Of a stretch of 64,000 nt of DNA, positions 24,821 to 34,844 are shown in pieces (positions within the stretch are counted from its first letter, which is position 1; each line of letters begins with the position of its first letter). Origin of the DNA: Nitrobacter sp051535215 (lineage in GTDB: Bacteria; Pseudomonadota; Alphaproteobacteria; Rhizobiales; Xanthobacteraceae); contig NZ_JBPPLY010000003.1 in NCBI RefSeq assembly GCF_051535215.1, forward strand, positions 1-64,000, in the 5' to 3' direction. Both the position numbers and the translations under genes were made by a program. The notes under the pieces are model-generated. The model did no database searches. It was not told the DNA's origin and saw only the letters and a program-made list of their open reading frames with translations.

Positions 24821-24855
24821 TGGTCGGGGCAACTCTACTCCAGCTGCCCCGACCA
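24821..24855. repeat. Inverted repeat overlapping attR
   Basis: TGGTCGGGGCA (24821-24831) is the exact inverse of TGCCCCGACCA (24845-24855), the tRNA-Pro acceptor end plus CCA. A 13-base loop separates them. The tRNA site itself has no such partner, so the left arm is phage-derived. It may be an integrase binding arm or a hairpin that stops transcription. Confidence 0.75.
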
Positions 24856-24856
24856 T
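24839..24856 (+). repeat. attR core
   Basis: TCCAGCTGCCCCGACCAT, identical to the tRNA-Pro 3' end at 6510-6527. The flanking bases differ on both sides, which defines an 18-bp core. Confidence 0.92.
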
Positions 24857-24990
24857 ATCAACGGCTTGGCGTTTTCGAGCGAGGCATGCGCCCGGGTTTG
24901 AGCGGGGGTGGACCCGGATCGCGTGAAGAAAGCGCGTCAAAACAAATATATAGCGTCTTGTTTGAGATCAGTTTTTCGGTTTGATGATCG

Positions 24991-25745
24991 CCGGATAGCA
25001 GATGCCTCAACGATCTCTGGCGTTCGCTCACCGCCCTTCGCGGCAACCCATCAATAATCCGGGGTGCCGCGCGGATTTGCTTTAGCCCAAGCCGTCACCT
25101 TTTCATCTGGAATGATAAGCGATGCTTGGCCGCTGGACGCGTAATAGCTCTTTCCGCTTTCCACGGAATAAGCCACTCCGCCCCAGACGGCGTCGTCGTC
25201 CAAATGTATGCGTCCAATCTCTGGACTGACGTTGCTTACCGTCGTGATCTTGATTTCAAGGCGACCATATTGGCGGGTTTTGACCGCCGCCAGATCGCCA
25301 ATTTTGACGTTGCTATAGTAGCGCTCGATCTGTTCAGCCGTTTGACCGCGGCTTGGGTCGCCGGAGGGCTTTCCGGGAGGAAGCATATTCTAGGCAGCCT
25401 TCTAAAAGCACGCGACGAAACGAGCCGCTTTGTCTGTTTTTGACCATCCGGATGGATGCTCACGCTAATCCGAGGATTTCTAGGACAATAGCCGGCCGAA
25501 TGATAGCTTGCCAATTGCCTCTGCCGTTGCGGCACAGGGTCCATGATGATGACGAATTGAACGTCCCCGGTCGGTATTTGCGGGATAACTCGCCAGCCGC
25601 GCGCCGTTATCACGGGCGATCGGGGCTTTTCGGCATCCGCTGAGGTGACCTCGCCGGCCGTCCGCTGCGGTGCGCAATCCGTCCGAGTCCGTCAAATTCT
25701 GCATGCGTCAGGACCGGCCGGGCGCCGGTCGACAATGACGCGCGG
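24991..25745 (-). pseudogene. Fossil fragments of a second, related integrase
   Basis: Several blocks match the prophage integrase region in the same order and orientation. 24991-25050 matches the integrase 3' end at about 22960-23020 and still reads LPRRAVSERQRS. 25541-25612 matches about 23397-23465, 25642-25690 matches about 24340-24390, and the following bases match near 24520. Large parts are missing between blocks, and a separate gene (25051-25386) lies within. The 13-mer AGCCTTCTAAAAG is also shared (22943 and 25396). An older relative of the prophage probably used the same site. Confidence 0.7.
25051..25386 (-). CDS. Hypothetical protein inside the integrase fossil
   Basis: 111 residues: MLPPGKPSGDPSRGQTAEQI, YYSNVKIGDLAAVKTRQYGR, LEIKITTVSNVSPEIGRIHL, ending ANPRGTPDY. 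The sequence is well-behaved, with beta-strand character in the middle and no signal peptide. No family is recognised. It may be cargo of the older element. Confidence 0.5.
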   Translation of the reverse strand: MLPPGKPSGDPSRGQTAEQIERYYSNVKIGDLAAVKTRQYGRLEIKITTVSNVSPEIGRIHLDDDAVWGGVAYSVESGKSYYASSGQASLIIPDEKVTAWAKANPRGTPDY

Positions 25746-25944
25746 GAGGATTAAACGGTCGCGGCGGCCATGCCGAACTTGTAGTTCTACATCGTTCATC
25801 GAGCGCAGCGATCAAAGACGCTGAGTCAGGTAGACGACATTGACCGGGTTCGGCATTCGAGGGGCCTCGGTGGAAATCAGAAAGGGCGGGATTGATGTCC
25901 GCATGGGATGACCGCGTTGAGACTTGGCCGGAGAGGATGAGGCA

Positions 25945-26250
25945 ATGAGCACCTGGACGCTTGTTGCCCGATCCGACGGGGATAGTTTCGCGGCTGATCT
26001 GACGATCGACGGCGGATCGCCGCTCACATTGAGTCGTGTCGAAGTTGAGAGGTTGGACGCCGCGCTGGATAACGCGCTCGCGGGTGTCGACGATATGTAC
26101 AGCCGGATTTCGTGCGTGAACGCGGGTAATCAGATCGTCGTATCGGTCGACAAGATCACCGTCGCCGCCCTGAGATATGACAAGGCGGAGCTGATGCGTG
26201 GCCAGTTGAAAGAGCTTCTGGCGGGCGAGGGCACCGAATTTATCGGCTAG
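25945..26250 (+). CDS. Paralogue of the prophage accessory protein
   Basis: 101 residues: MSTWTLVARSDGDSFAADLT, IDGGSPLTLSRVEVERLDAA, SRISCVNAGNQIVVSVDKIT, DKAELMRGQLKELLAGEGTE. It is closely similar to the protein at 19954-20274, from the first residues to the C-terminus. It lies outside attR beside the integrase fossil. The start is ATG 25945, preceded by GAGAGGATGAGGCA. Function is unknown. Confidence 0.65.
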   Translation: MSTWTLVARSDGDSFAADLTIDGGSPLTLSRVEVERLDAALDNALAGVDDMYSRISCVNAGNQIVVSVDKITVAALRYDKAELMRGQLKELLAGEGTEFIG

Positions 26251-26502
26251 CGCAGCCGGAAAGGCAGCGCACCCAATTCCGTGGGCTCGCGCTCTGCTCG
26301 TATCGATCGCCAGGATGTTCGGGTTGTCAGAAAGCGCACCGATAGCGAGTCGGGATCTTCACGCCCCGCCAACGCTCCATCAAATAAAAGCGTCCCGATC
26401 TCGTTGAGAACAGCATCCGAGCTGACCTAGCCAGCTAGTCTCACAGCGCAGAGCAGCAATGCTGCGATAGGTTGCTCCTTAAAAATTTCCCGGTCGCAAG
26501 AA

Positions 26503-26535
26503 AAACCCGTCGGTGAAGAGATCACCGGCGGGTTT
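26503..26535. terminator. Hairpin terminator
   Basis: AAACCCGTCGGTGA and TCACCGGCGGGTTT pair over 14 positions with one G-U wobble around AGAGA, with A-rich sequence before and TTTT after. It probably terminates on both strands. Confidence 0.75.
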
Positions 26536-26700
26536 TCACGCGGTACTGGGGATGAACGGGTGGCTAGACCGTTCGATGAGGCAACGCGCGAACCGCGCAG
26601 AAGTTGCTATGCACGATGCGCGGGGGTGCTCCGCCGCTGGCGATAGAAGTAAATGGAGCGATATATGGTAGCACATATAGCTCCCCTTGACGGAAGAAAA

Positions 26701-26720
26701 CCCGCCGGTCTTTCGGCGGG
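26701..26720 (+). terminator. Short hairpin
   Basis: CCCGCCG / CGGCGGG with a six-base loop, preceded by AAAA. It resembles the hairpin 200 bases upstream. No T-run follows on this strand, so it may act on the minus strand. Confidence 0.5.
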
Positions 26721-26805
26721 CTGCGTCGCGGATCTGCTTCTCGGACGTGTCCTCACGATCCGATTGCGGATGCGTGCGATATGGGGAAGTCAGGAAGAGA
26801 AAAAA

Positions 26806-27060
26806 ATGATGTCTGATGCAAATCGAGTAGAGTTCGGGAAACGCCTTGCAAAGCTTGTCGCTGACAAACATTGGACTGATGCGCAATTCGCCCGCGAAGC
26901 ATCGAAGCATTACCGCGGTGCACATGATTTCCGCCGCTGCGACATCTCGCTCTACATGCGCGGCATCCAGTTTCCGAAGCCTGCGCGCCTGAAGGCGATT
27001 TGCGAAACGCTCGGAGTAGCGGAAAGTGCGCTTGGAACCGAAGTTCACGTGAAGCACTAG
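26806..27060 (+). CDS. XRE-type helix-turn-helix regulator
   Basis: 84 residues. RVEFGKRLAKLVADKHWTDA, QFAREASKHY, ISLYMRGIQFPKPARLKAIC and ETLGVAESAL follow the Cro/C1 helix-turn-helix plan, with an unusual insert (RGAHDFRRCD) before the recognition helix. The start is set by AGGAAGAG before the ATG. It may belong to the remnant element. The target is unknown. Confidence 0.75.
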   Translation: MMSDANRVEFGKRLAKLVADKHWTDAQFAREASKHYRGAHDFRRCDISLYMRGIQFPKPARLKAICETLGVAESALGTEVHVKH

Positions 27061-27096
27061 AGCATTTTCGCTTCTGACTAATCAGAAACGAAAACT

Positions 27097-27441
27097 CTAG
27101 CCGGTCTGACGTCGAGACGCGTGAGCCATTCCCGCGATGGGGATGGCTCTGCCCAGCGAGTCGACCGGGCGCATGCCGGTTATGGCATCGTTGGCATCGT
27201 TGGCGCCGAGTGCATCGGTGATCGTAACGTACACGCCGGGTCCCACGATCTTTGGCCATGGCTTCTGCCATTGCCAATCCTTGAAAAACTGCCAGTTGCC
27301 TTCAAGGACAACGAGCGACGACGTTTGATCGTTGAAATTGAACTCGTCGACTTGATTGCTGAGATTCTGGATGTGGTCGAACACGTGCTTGTGGTTACCC
27401 TGGAACTCGGCGTTCTCGAAAAGAATGGCATGAGCTGGCAT
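27097..27441 (-). CDS. Beta/gamma-crystallin-like protein
   Basis: 114 residues. AILFENAEFQGNHKHVFDHI followed by a loop and SSLVVLEGNWQFFKDWQWQK resembles one beta/gamma-crystallin Greek-key pair, with the signature F-x-G-x-x-x and the S-S-x-x-V ending of each motif. Bacterial members often bind calcium. There is no signal peptide. The C-terminus (GMRPVDSLGRAIPIAGMAHA) is outside the fold. Confidence 0.65.
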   Translation of the reverse strand: MPAHAILFENAEFQGNHKHVFDHIQNLSNQVDEFNFNDQTSSLVVLEGNWQFFKDWQWQKPWPKIVGPGVYVTITDALGANDANDAITGMRPVDSLGRAIPIAGMAHASRRQTG

Positions 27442-27748
27442 GGTCGCGGCTCCCTGATGATGTTGGCGATCCCGTGGGATCTATCTGGTAGTTGATCCTG
27501 CCGCCGTTCGGGTTCGCCAGTTCTCCCGCTCATCACAGACTACTGATTCAACTTCGCATCGATATTTCACGATCCGGTCGTTGGGACGCTGTCATCGGTC
27601 GCCTTCGAGCTTCGATCGATCGGTCGCAAAGCGCTTCGGCTTGAAAATCGTCTAGTGTTGTTTGGTGCGTTTTCCTTACGCGAACCGGTATCTGCTTCGT
27701 TCGAAAACGCTAAAAAAGATCCGCGCCTAATCGACTCATAAAGAAAAA
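27442..27748. other. Intergenic region without a supported gene
   Basis: About 300 bases between two minus-strand genes. It must contain the promoter of the crystallin-like gene. A minus-strand open frame at 27567-27779 reads through the terminator hairpin and is not credible. Confidence 0.4.
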
Positions 27749-27774
27749 GGGTGCGCCAGCGAACCGGCGCACCC
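27749..27774 (-). terminator. Terminator of the Arg-Gly-rich gene
   Basis: GGGTGCGCC and GGCGCACCC form a perfect 9-bp stem. On the minus strand it is followed by TTTTTCTTT, so it ends the gene at 27801-28097. Confidence 0.88.
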
Positions 27775-27800
27775 TTCACGACTTGCGAATTAATCGGCGA

Positions 27801-28097
27801 TCAATACGGGCAGATCGTGCGGCCCCAGCGCGGGCTGTAATAGCAGCCCGGCGCGACGAAACCCCAGCCACGGCCACGGCCCCAGCCGCGACCACGACCC
27901 CAGCCGCGTCCGCGACCACGGCCCCAGCCACCGCCGCGACCACGACCTCCGCCGCGGGCTTCCGCAGACGTGGTCGATCCGGCTACCAGAACCGAAGAAA
28001 CGCTCGCAACGCCGATAAAGTAGACGCAAACCATCGCCGTCGCCGCAAGGACGCGGGTGATGATGCTGCGTTGCGTGCTCGAACTTTTTTGAACCAT
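27801..28097 (-). CDS. Secreted Arg-Gly-Trp-repeat protein
   Basis: 98 residues from ATG 28097. A signal or anchor segment (RSIITRVLAATAMVCVYFIG, VASVSSVLVAG) is followed by a low-complexity part of GRGRGWGRGRG units (about residues 48-78) and a conserved-looking end, FVAPGCYYSPRWGRTICPY with two Cys. It is probably a small envelope protein. Its function is unknown, and the repeat tract may vary in length between strains. Confidence 0.65.
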   Translation of the reverse strand: MVQKSSSTQRSIITRVLAATAMVCVYFIGVASVSSVLVAGSTTSAEARGGGRGRGGGWGRGRGRGWGRGRGWGRGRGWGFVAPGCYYSPRWGRTICPY

Positions 28098-28583
28098 CAG
28101 GAGAATCTCCAACTCTGTTTGGCACCGTCGTGAATCAGACCCTGTATTCGTGACGACCATTGTCGCGAATATAAGGCACTTAGTTTGCCGTGGTTCGGTG
28201 CATGATAAAATAACATTTCCAACGAATTTGAGCGTGTGCCGCTAATCGAGACCAGGTTCAGCTTCTGCCCGGTCAGGGGTCGGCCCCCGCAGTATTCAGG
28301 TTCACGCGGAGTTGGTGAAAAACCGAAAATGCCCTCGTGTATCAAATAGTAACCAGTAGTTGTGATATTGAAATTAGTAGCCTTGGGTTGCGCCGAGTGT
28401 CCCATGATCGTCGGCCGATTTTCCGCTCAGACCGCGTGAACTTGGTGTGCCGCAGAAGCGACGCAAAAAGGCAGTCATAAGAAGCCTGTCATAACGTAGA
28501 CGGGCGGCGCCCACGTTACCGTCTCTCACTCAGGCTCAGCAGTCCGGGCCCGAATCCTCCTCCAGAATGCTCCGCAGAGGCTC
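28098..28583. other. Intergenic region, divergent promoters
   Basis: 485 bases between two divergent genes with no convincing coding sequence. The promoters of both genes must lie here. A lower-GC section is at 28150-28230 and 28340-28380. Confidence 0.45.
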
Positions 28584-30395
28584 ATGTCAAAAAAGCACAC
28601 CTATGTTCTTGGTCTGAATACCTACGATCACGACGTGAGCGCCTGCCTGCTTCGCGACGGCGCCATCGCTGTCGCCATCGCCAAGGAACGTATCACGCGC
28701 GAGAAGCATGCCAGCGGTTTCTACAAGGAAGTCATCGACTATTGCCTGAGCGCCGAAGGCATCGGCATGGGCGACATCGATCTGATGGTCAGCAATTGCT
28801 ACATCCTTCCGGTTCCCGAGATGGAGGAGCGGCTGATCTATCAGGACATGCCGGGATTCCTCCCGGCCGAGGAGCGGCTGCAGGCGAAGGACCATCCATA
28901 TTTCCGCGCGCATTCCGATAAGGTGGTGTCGATCTCCCACCATCTGGCGCACGCTTACAGCGCCTTCGCTGCCTGTCCGTTCGACGATGGCGCGATCATG
29001 ATCGTCGACGGCGTCGGCAGCTACCGTTCGGACGTCAACGAGGCTTATCCGGAAAGCGACACCGCAACGCCGCTCGCGCGGGAATCGGAAAGCTACTACC
29101 GGTTCAGCGGCAAGACGGTCGAATGCCTGAAGAAGGTCTGGATGGAGCCGGACCGGGGGTTTTTCAGCGACGAGTTCTATAACATGCCCGGCCTCGGCGC
29201 GCTCTACAGCCGCGCCTCGACCTACATATTCGGCGACTGGAACAAGTGCGGCGAGCTGATGGGGCTCGCGCCCTACGGACGGCGCGACAAGATCAAGCCG
29301 CTGATGGAGATCGCCGACAACCGTCTCACGGTCCCGCGCTGGTCGGCCGACTTCAACCAGCCCTATATCGCCGACGGCGGCGGGAAATGGGAAAAAAGCC
29401 CTTCCATGCGGCACTGGGAGGATCTCGCGTGGCGGGTTCAGGACGACACCGAAAAGGTGCTGCTGGCTCGTGCCAACTGGCTGCGCGAAACCACTGGCGC
29501 GAAGAACCTCTGCATCGCCGGCGGCGTGGCGCTGAACTGCGTCGCCAACGGGCGCATCGCGCGGGAAGCCGGGTTCGAGAGCGTCTGGATTCAACCGGCG
29601 GCAGGGGATGACGGCATCGCCATAGGCTGCGCCTACTACGGCTGGCTTGAAGTGCTCAAACAGGGCCGCGGCTTTGTGATGGAGCACGCCTATGTCGGCC
29701 GCAGCTATTCGGACGCCGAGGTCGAGGCTGCAACCCAGCGCTCGATCGTCAAAGTCCAGACGGCGGCGGTGAAAAGCCCGAACGTCTACGCCGAAACCGC
29801 GAAACTTCTGGCGGACCAGAAAGTCATCGGCTGGTTTCAGGGGCGTTCCGAATTCGGTCCGCGCGCGCTGGGCAATCGCAGCCTGATCGCTGACCCGCGC
29901 AAGGCCGACATGAAGGACATCCTCAACAGCAGGGTCAAGCATCGCCAGCCGTTCCGTCCGTTCGCGCCCATCGTGCTGGCAGAGCGCATGACCGATATCT
30001 TCGAGGGCGACGAAGATTCGCCGTTCATGCTGATCGCGAAGAGCGTCCGGCCGGAGTGGCGCGACCGGATTTCTGCGGTGGTTCACGTCGACGGCACGGC
30101 GAGGGTGCAGACCGTGCGCGAGAGCACGAACCCCTCACTCTATCGGCTGCTGAAGGAATTCGAGGAACTTACCGGCGTGCCCGTGCTGATCAACACCTCG
30201 TTCAACGTCAAGGGCGAGCCGATCGTGGAGACGCCGCGTGATGCGATGCGCTGCTTCCTGACCACGGGTATCGATCACCTCGTGCTGCACGATACGGTGA
30301 TTTCCAAGAAGGGGCTGCACAGGATCGTGGGACCGCTCGTCGGCGTCTACACTGACGTCGGTGCCGTCGTCATGTCGAACCTCAGGCAGAGCTGA
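28584..30395 (+). CDS. Carbamoyltransferase, TobZ/NodU family
   Basis: 603 residues. The family makes carbamoyl-adenylate from carbamoyl phosphate and ATP in an N-terminal Kae1-like domain and transfers the carbamoyl group in a YrdC-like C-terminal domain. Visible are YDHDVSACLLRDGAIAVAIA, HHLAHAYSAFAACPFDDGAI with metal-ligand His, MIVDGVGS, CGELMGLAPYGRRDKIK, NLCIAGGVALNCVANGRIAR and PAAGDDGIAIGCAYYGW. Then come GRSEFGPRALGNRSLIADPR and RQPFRPFAPIVLAER. The acceptor is unknown. NodU members act on Nod factors, but no nod gene is nearby, so a sugar or secondary metabolite is equally likely. Confidence 0.93.
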   Translation: MSKKHTYVLGLNTYDHDVSACLLRDGAIAVAIAKERITREKHASGFYKEVIDYCLSAEGIGMGDIDLMVSNCYILPVPEMEERLIYQDMPGFLPAEERLQAKDHPYFRAHSDKVVSISHHLAHAYSAFAACPFDDGAIMIVDGVGSYRSDVNEAYPESDTATPLARESESYYRFSGKTVECLKKVWMEPDRGFFSDEFYNMPGLGALYSRASTYIFGDWNKCGELMGLAPYGRRDKIKPLMEIADNRLTVPRWSADFNQPYIADGGGKWEKSPSMRHWEDLAWRVQDDTEKVLLARANWLRETTGAKNLCIAGGVALNCVANGRIAREAGFESVWIQPAAGDDGIAIGCAYYGWLEVLKQGRGFVMEHAYVGRSYSDAEVEAATQRSIVKVQTAAVKSPNVYAETAKLLADQKVIGWFQGRSEFGPRALGNRSLIADPRKADMKDILNSRVKHRQPFRPFAPIVLAERMTDIFEGDEDSPFMLIAKSVRPEWRDRISAVVHVDGTARVQTVRESTNPSLYRLLKEFEELTGVPVLINTSFNVKGEPIVETPRDAMRCFLTTGIDHLVLHDTVISKKGLHRIVGPLVGVYTDVGAVVMSNLRQS

Positions 30396-30526
30396 GGGCC
30401 GGCCGGATGCGCCGTCCTGTCACGCCCATGGTGGACTACATTGTCACACCGCGGCTTACCGAATATACGTAGGGAAAGATGCCCGCCGGCTTTACCGGAC
30501 GGCATAGCAGCAGGTCGCAGCGATCC

Positions 30527-30832
30527 ATGACAGCACGTATCTTCAAGCCCGCCAAAAACGCGATGCAATCAGGGGTCGCCCAGACCAAGGAATGGCAGCT
30601 CGACTACGAGCCCGAGCAGCCGCAGGTCATCGAGCCTTTGATGGGCTGGACCAGTTCCGGCGACATGAAGCAGCAGATCACCCTTCGCTTCGATACAAAG
30701 GAGGACGCCGTCGCCTATTGCGAGCGCGAGGGCATTCCCTATCAGGTGATCGAGCCGAAGCCGAAGGCGGAGAGAAAGGCAGCCTACGCCGACAATTTTG
30801 CGTTTCGCCGCATCGAACCCTGGACGCATTAG
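30527..30832 (+). CDS. Complex I accessory subunit, NDUFS4 family
   Basis: 101 residues: MTARIFKPAKNAMQSGVAQT, KEWQLDYEPEQPQVIEPLMG, WTSSGDMKQQITLRFDTKED, AVAYCEREGIPYQVIEP, and NFAFRRIEPWTH. This is the ETC complex I conserved-region protein, homologous to the human 18-kDa NDUFS4 subunit. It is present in alphaproteobacterial complex I, where it stabilises the peripheral arm. The gene is separate from the main nuo operon, as usual. It supports an alphaproteobacterial origin. Confidence 0.93.
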   Translation: MTARIFKPAKNAMQSGVAQTKEWQLDYEPEQPQVIEPLMGWTSSGDMKQQITLRFDTKEDAVAYCEREGIPYQVIEPKPKAERKAAYADNFAFRRIEPWTH

Positions 30833-30871
30833 CTAGCGCAGGTCGCGTCGCCCATAATTGGCATGGCCGGG

Positions 30872-31012
30872 TATGGCCGTTCGAAGAACGGTGCCGTTTC
30901 CGCTTGGCCATAGCCGTTTGAAGAACGGCGTCGCTTTGCTCGCCGATGGTCCCGGCCATCCATATTTTTCGCTGAAATTCTAAAGACGTGGACGCCCGGC
31001 ATAAAGCCGGGC
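30872..31012. repeat. Cluster of interspersed palindromic repeats
   Basis: TATGGCCGTTCGAAGAACGG (30872) recurs in altered form as CATAGCCGTTTGAAGAACGG (30909). GCCCGGC / GCCGGGC with loop ATAAA (30994-31012) is a third palindrome, of the kind widely scattered in Bradyrhizobiaceae between genes. It may act as a transcript end for the complex I gene. Confidence 0.65.
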
Positions 31013-31090
31013 ATGACGGGTTGCTGATTCCGTATAAAAGAAACATGCTCCAGCCGAGAGCTTCAACGCCTGCCACCATCCTGGGCCGCC

Positions 31091-32695
31091 ATGGCGCTTC
31101 GTTCCGCTATCGATCCCACGTCGTCCGATTTTGCGCGCAACGCCGATGCGATGAAGGCTCTCGTCGCAGAGTTGCGTGGCAAGCTCGCGATTGCTGCGGG
31201 TGGAGGCGGCGAGGCCGCGCGTGCCCGCCATGCCTCGCGTGGCAAGATGCTGGCCCGCGACCGCGTCGATCTGCTGCTCGATCCCGGCACTGCGTTTCTC
31301 GAACTGTCGCCGCTGGCAGCGAATGGCATGTACGGCGGCGATGTGCATTCGGCGAGCATCATCACCGGCGTCGGCCGCGTCTCGGACCGCGAGTGCGTGA
31401 TCGTCGCCAACGATGCCACCATCAAGGGCGGCACCTATTATCCGATGACCGTGAAGAAGCATCTGCGGGCGCAGGATATCGCGCGGCAGAACAATCTGCC
31501 CTGCATCTACATGGTGGATTCTGGCGGCGCCTTCCTGCCGCAGCAGGACGAGATCTTTCCCGACGAGCGCCACTTCGGCCGCATCTTCTACAACCAGGCC
31601 AACATGTCGGCGCAGGGCATTGCGCAGATCGCCATCGTGATGGGATCCTGCACCGCGGGCGGAGCCTATGTGCCGGCGATGTCGGACGAGAGCATCATCG
31701 TCCGCAATCAGGGCACGATCTTTCTCGGCGGGCCGCCGCTGGTGAAGGCCGCGACCGGCGAGGTCGTCACGTCAGAGGAACTCGGCGGCGCGGACGTGCA
31801 TTCGCGGCAGTCGGGCGTCACCGATCATTATGCGCAGAACGACGCTCACGCGATCGGGATCGCACGCCGCATCGTCTCGACCTTGAAGCCTCCGCATCGC
31901 GCGCCGCTCAACATGCGCGAACCGCGAGAGCCGCTGTTTGCGAGAGAGGAAATTTACGGCGTGGTGCCGGCGGACGGCCGCAAACCGTTCGACGTGCGCG
32001 ACATCATCGCGCGGATCGTCGACGGATCTGAATTCGACGAGTTCAAGAAACTCTATGGCCAGACACTGGTGTGCGGCTTCGCTCACATCTGGGGTTATCC
32101 GGTCGGCATCGTCGCCAACAACGGCATTCTGTTCAGCGAAAGCTCGCTGAAAGGTACGCATTTCATCGAATTGTGCTGCCAGCGCGACATTCCGCTGGTG
32201 TTCCTGCAGAACATCACCGGCTTCATGGTCGGCAAAAAATACGAAGCCGGCGGCATCGCGCGCGACGGCGCCAAACTTGTCACGGCGGTTGCGACCGCCG
32301 CCGTGCCGAAATTCACCGTGGTGATCGGCGGCTCTTACGGCGCGGGCAATTACGGCATGTGCGGCCGTGCATTCTCGCCGCGATTTCTGTGGATGTGGCC
32401 GAACGCGCGGATTTCCGTGATGGGAGGCGAGCAGGCTTCGATCGTTCTCAGCACGCTGCGGCGGGAGAACATCGAAGCGAGGGGCGGCACCTGGTCGGAC
32501 GAAGAGGAGCGCGAATTCCAGGCGCCGATCCGCGCGCAATACGAAAACCAGGGCAACCCCTATTACGCCACCGCGCGGCTGTGGGACGACGGCGTGATCG
32601 ACCCGGTGGATACGCGTTTGGTGCTGGCGCTCGGATTGTCGGCGGCTGCGAACGCAACCGTTGAGCCGACGACGTTCGGCCTGTTCAGGATGTGA
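31091..32695 (+). CDS. mccB: Methylcrotonyl-CoA carboxylase, carboxyltransferase (beta) subunit
   Basis: 534 residues. The subunit moves CO2 from biotin to 3-methylcrotonyl-CoA in leucine breakdown. MCC-type wording is clear: IKGGTYYPMTVKKHLRAQDI, NLPCIYMVDSGGAFLPQQDE, FPDERHFGRIFYNQANMSAQ, VMGSCTAGGAYVPAMSDESI, FLGGPPLVKAATGEVVTSEE. The C-terminal half carries NITGFMVGKKYEAGGIARDG and GGSYGAGNYGMCGRAFSPRF. It is followed two bases later by the alpha subunit. No isovaleryl-CoA dehydrogenase or HMG-CoA lyase gene is adjacent. Confidence 0.93.
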   Translation: MALRSAIDPTSSDFARNADAMKALVAELRGKLAIAAGGGGEAARARHASRGKMLARDRVDLLLDPGTAFLELSPLAANGMYGGDVHSASIITGVGRVSDRECVIVANDATIKGGTYYPMTVKKHLRAQDIARQNNLPCIYMVDSGGAFLPQQDEIFPDERHFGRIFYNQANMSAQGIAQIAIVMGSCTAGGAYVPAMSDESIIVRNQGTIFLGGPPLVKAATGEVVTSEELGGADVHSRQSGVTDHYAQNDAHAIGIARRIVSTLKPPHRAPLNMREPREPLFAREEIYGVVPADGRKPFDVRDIIARIVDGSEFDEFKKLYGQTLVCGFAHIWGYPVGIVANNGILFSESSLKGTHFIELCCQRDIPLVFLQNITGFMVGKKYEAGGIARDGAKLVTAVATAAVPKFTVVIGGSYGAGNYGMCGRAFSPRFLWMWPNARISVMGGEQASIVLSTLRRENIEARGGTWSDEEEREFQAPIRAQYENQGNPYYATARLWDDGVIDPVDTRLVLALGLSAAANATVEPTTFGLFRM

Positions 32696-32697
32696 CG

Positions 32698-34698
<2,001 letters not shown>

Positions 34699-34844
34699 TA
34701 TATTTCTCTGACCGGATTTCCGTCTTGGCGACTTTTGGTAAGCCCTGTTCGCGACGAGACGCCGCATCCGGCCGGGCCGTCTGCGGCGCTTCTCCGCATC
34801 TCTATCCGCCGACCGAATGGCGCGAACATCCGACGTCTCGCCGG

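Larger units (their letters stand above)
6510..24856. mobile_element. Defective HK97-type prophage in tRNA-Pro
   Basis: The element is bounded by identical 18-bp copies of the tRNA-Pro 3' end. Structural genes run rightwards from 6816 to 18375, accessory genes fill 18.4-22.9 kb, and the integrase faces inward at the right end. Portal, protease, capsid, connector, head closure and both terminases are present with some tail genes. No tail tube, tail tip, lysis, replication or repressor gene was found. At 18.3 kb it is short for a tailed phage. Frameshifts in TerL, DUF3168, one tail chaperone and the integrase suggest it can no longer excise or package by itself. It resembles both a decayed prophage and a gene-transfer-agent-like remnant. 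Confidence 0.93.
26251..26805. other. Intergenic region with two hairpins
   Basis: No gene is supported in 555 bases. Two hairpins of related sequence are listed separately. Between them, GGAGCGATATATG and CACATATAGCTCC (26655-26684) form an imperfect inverted repeat that may be an operator for the downstream regulator. Confidence 0.4.

Noticed and set aside
27567..27779. A 70-residue minus-strand open frame
   Set aside because: It passes through the terminator hairpin of the Arg-Gly-rich gene and has no family resemblance.
28587..30086. A 499-residue open frame antisense to the carbamoyltransferase gene
   Set aside because: It is a shadow of a high-GC gene. The plus-strand protein has full family motifs.
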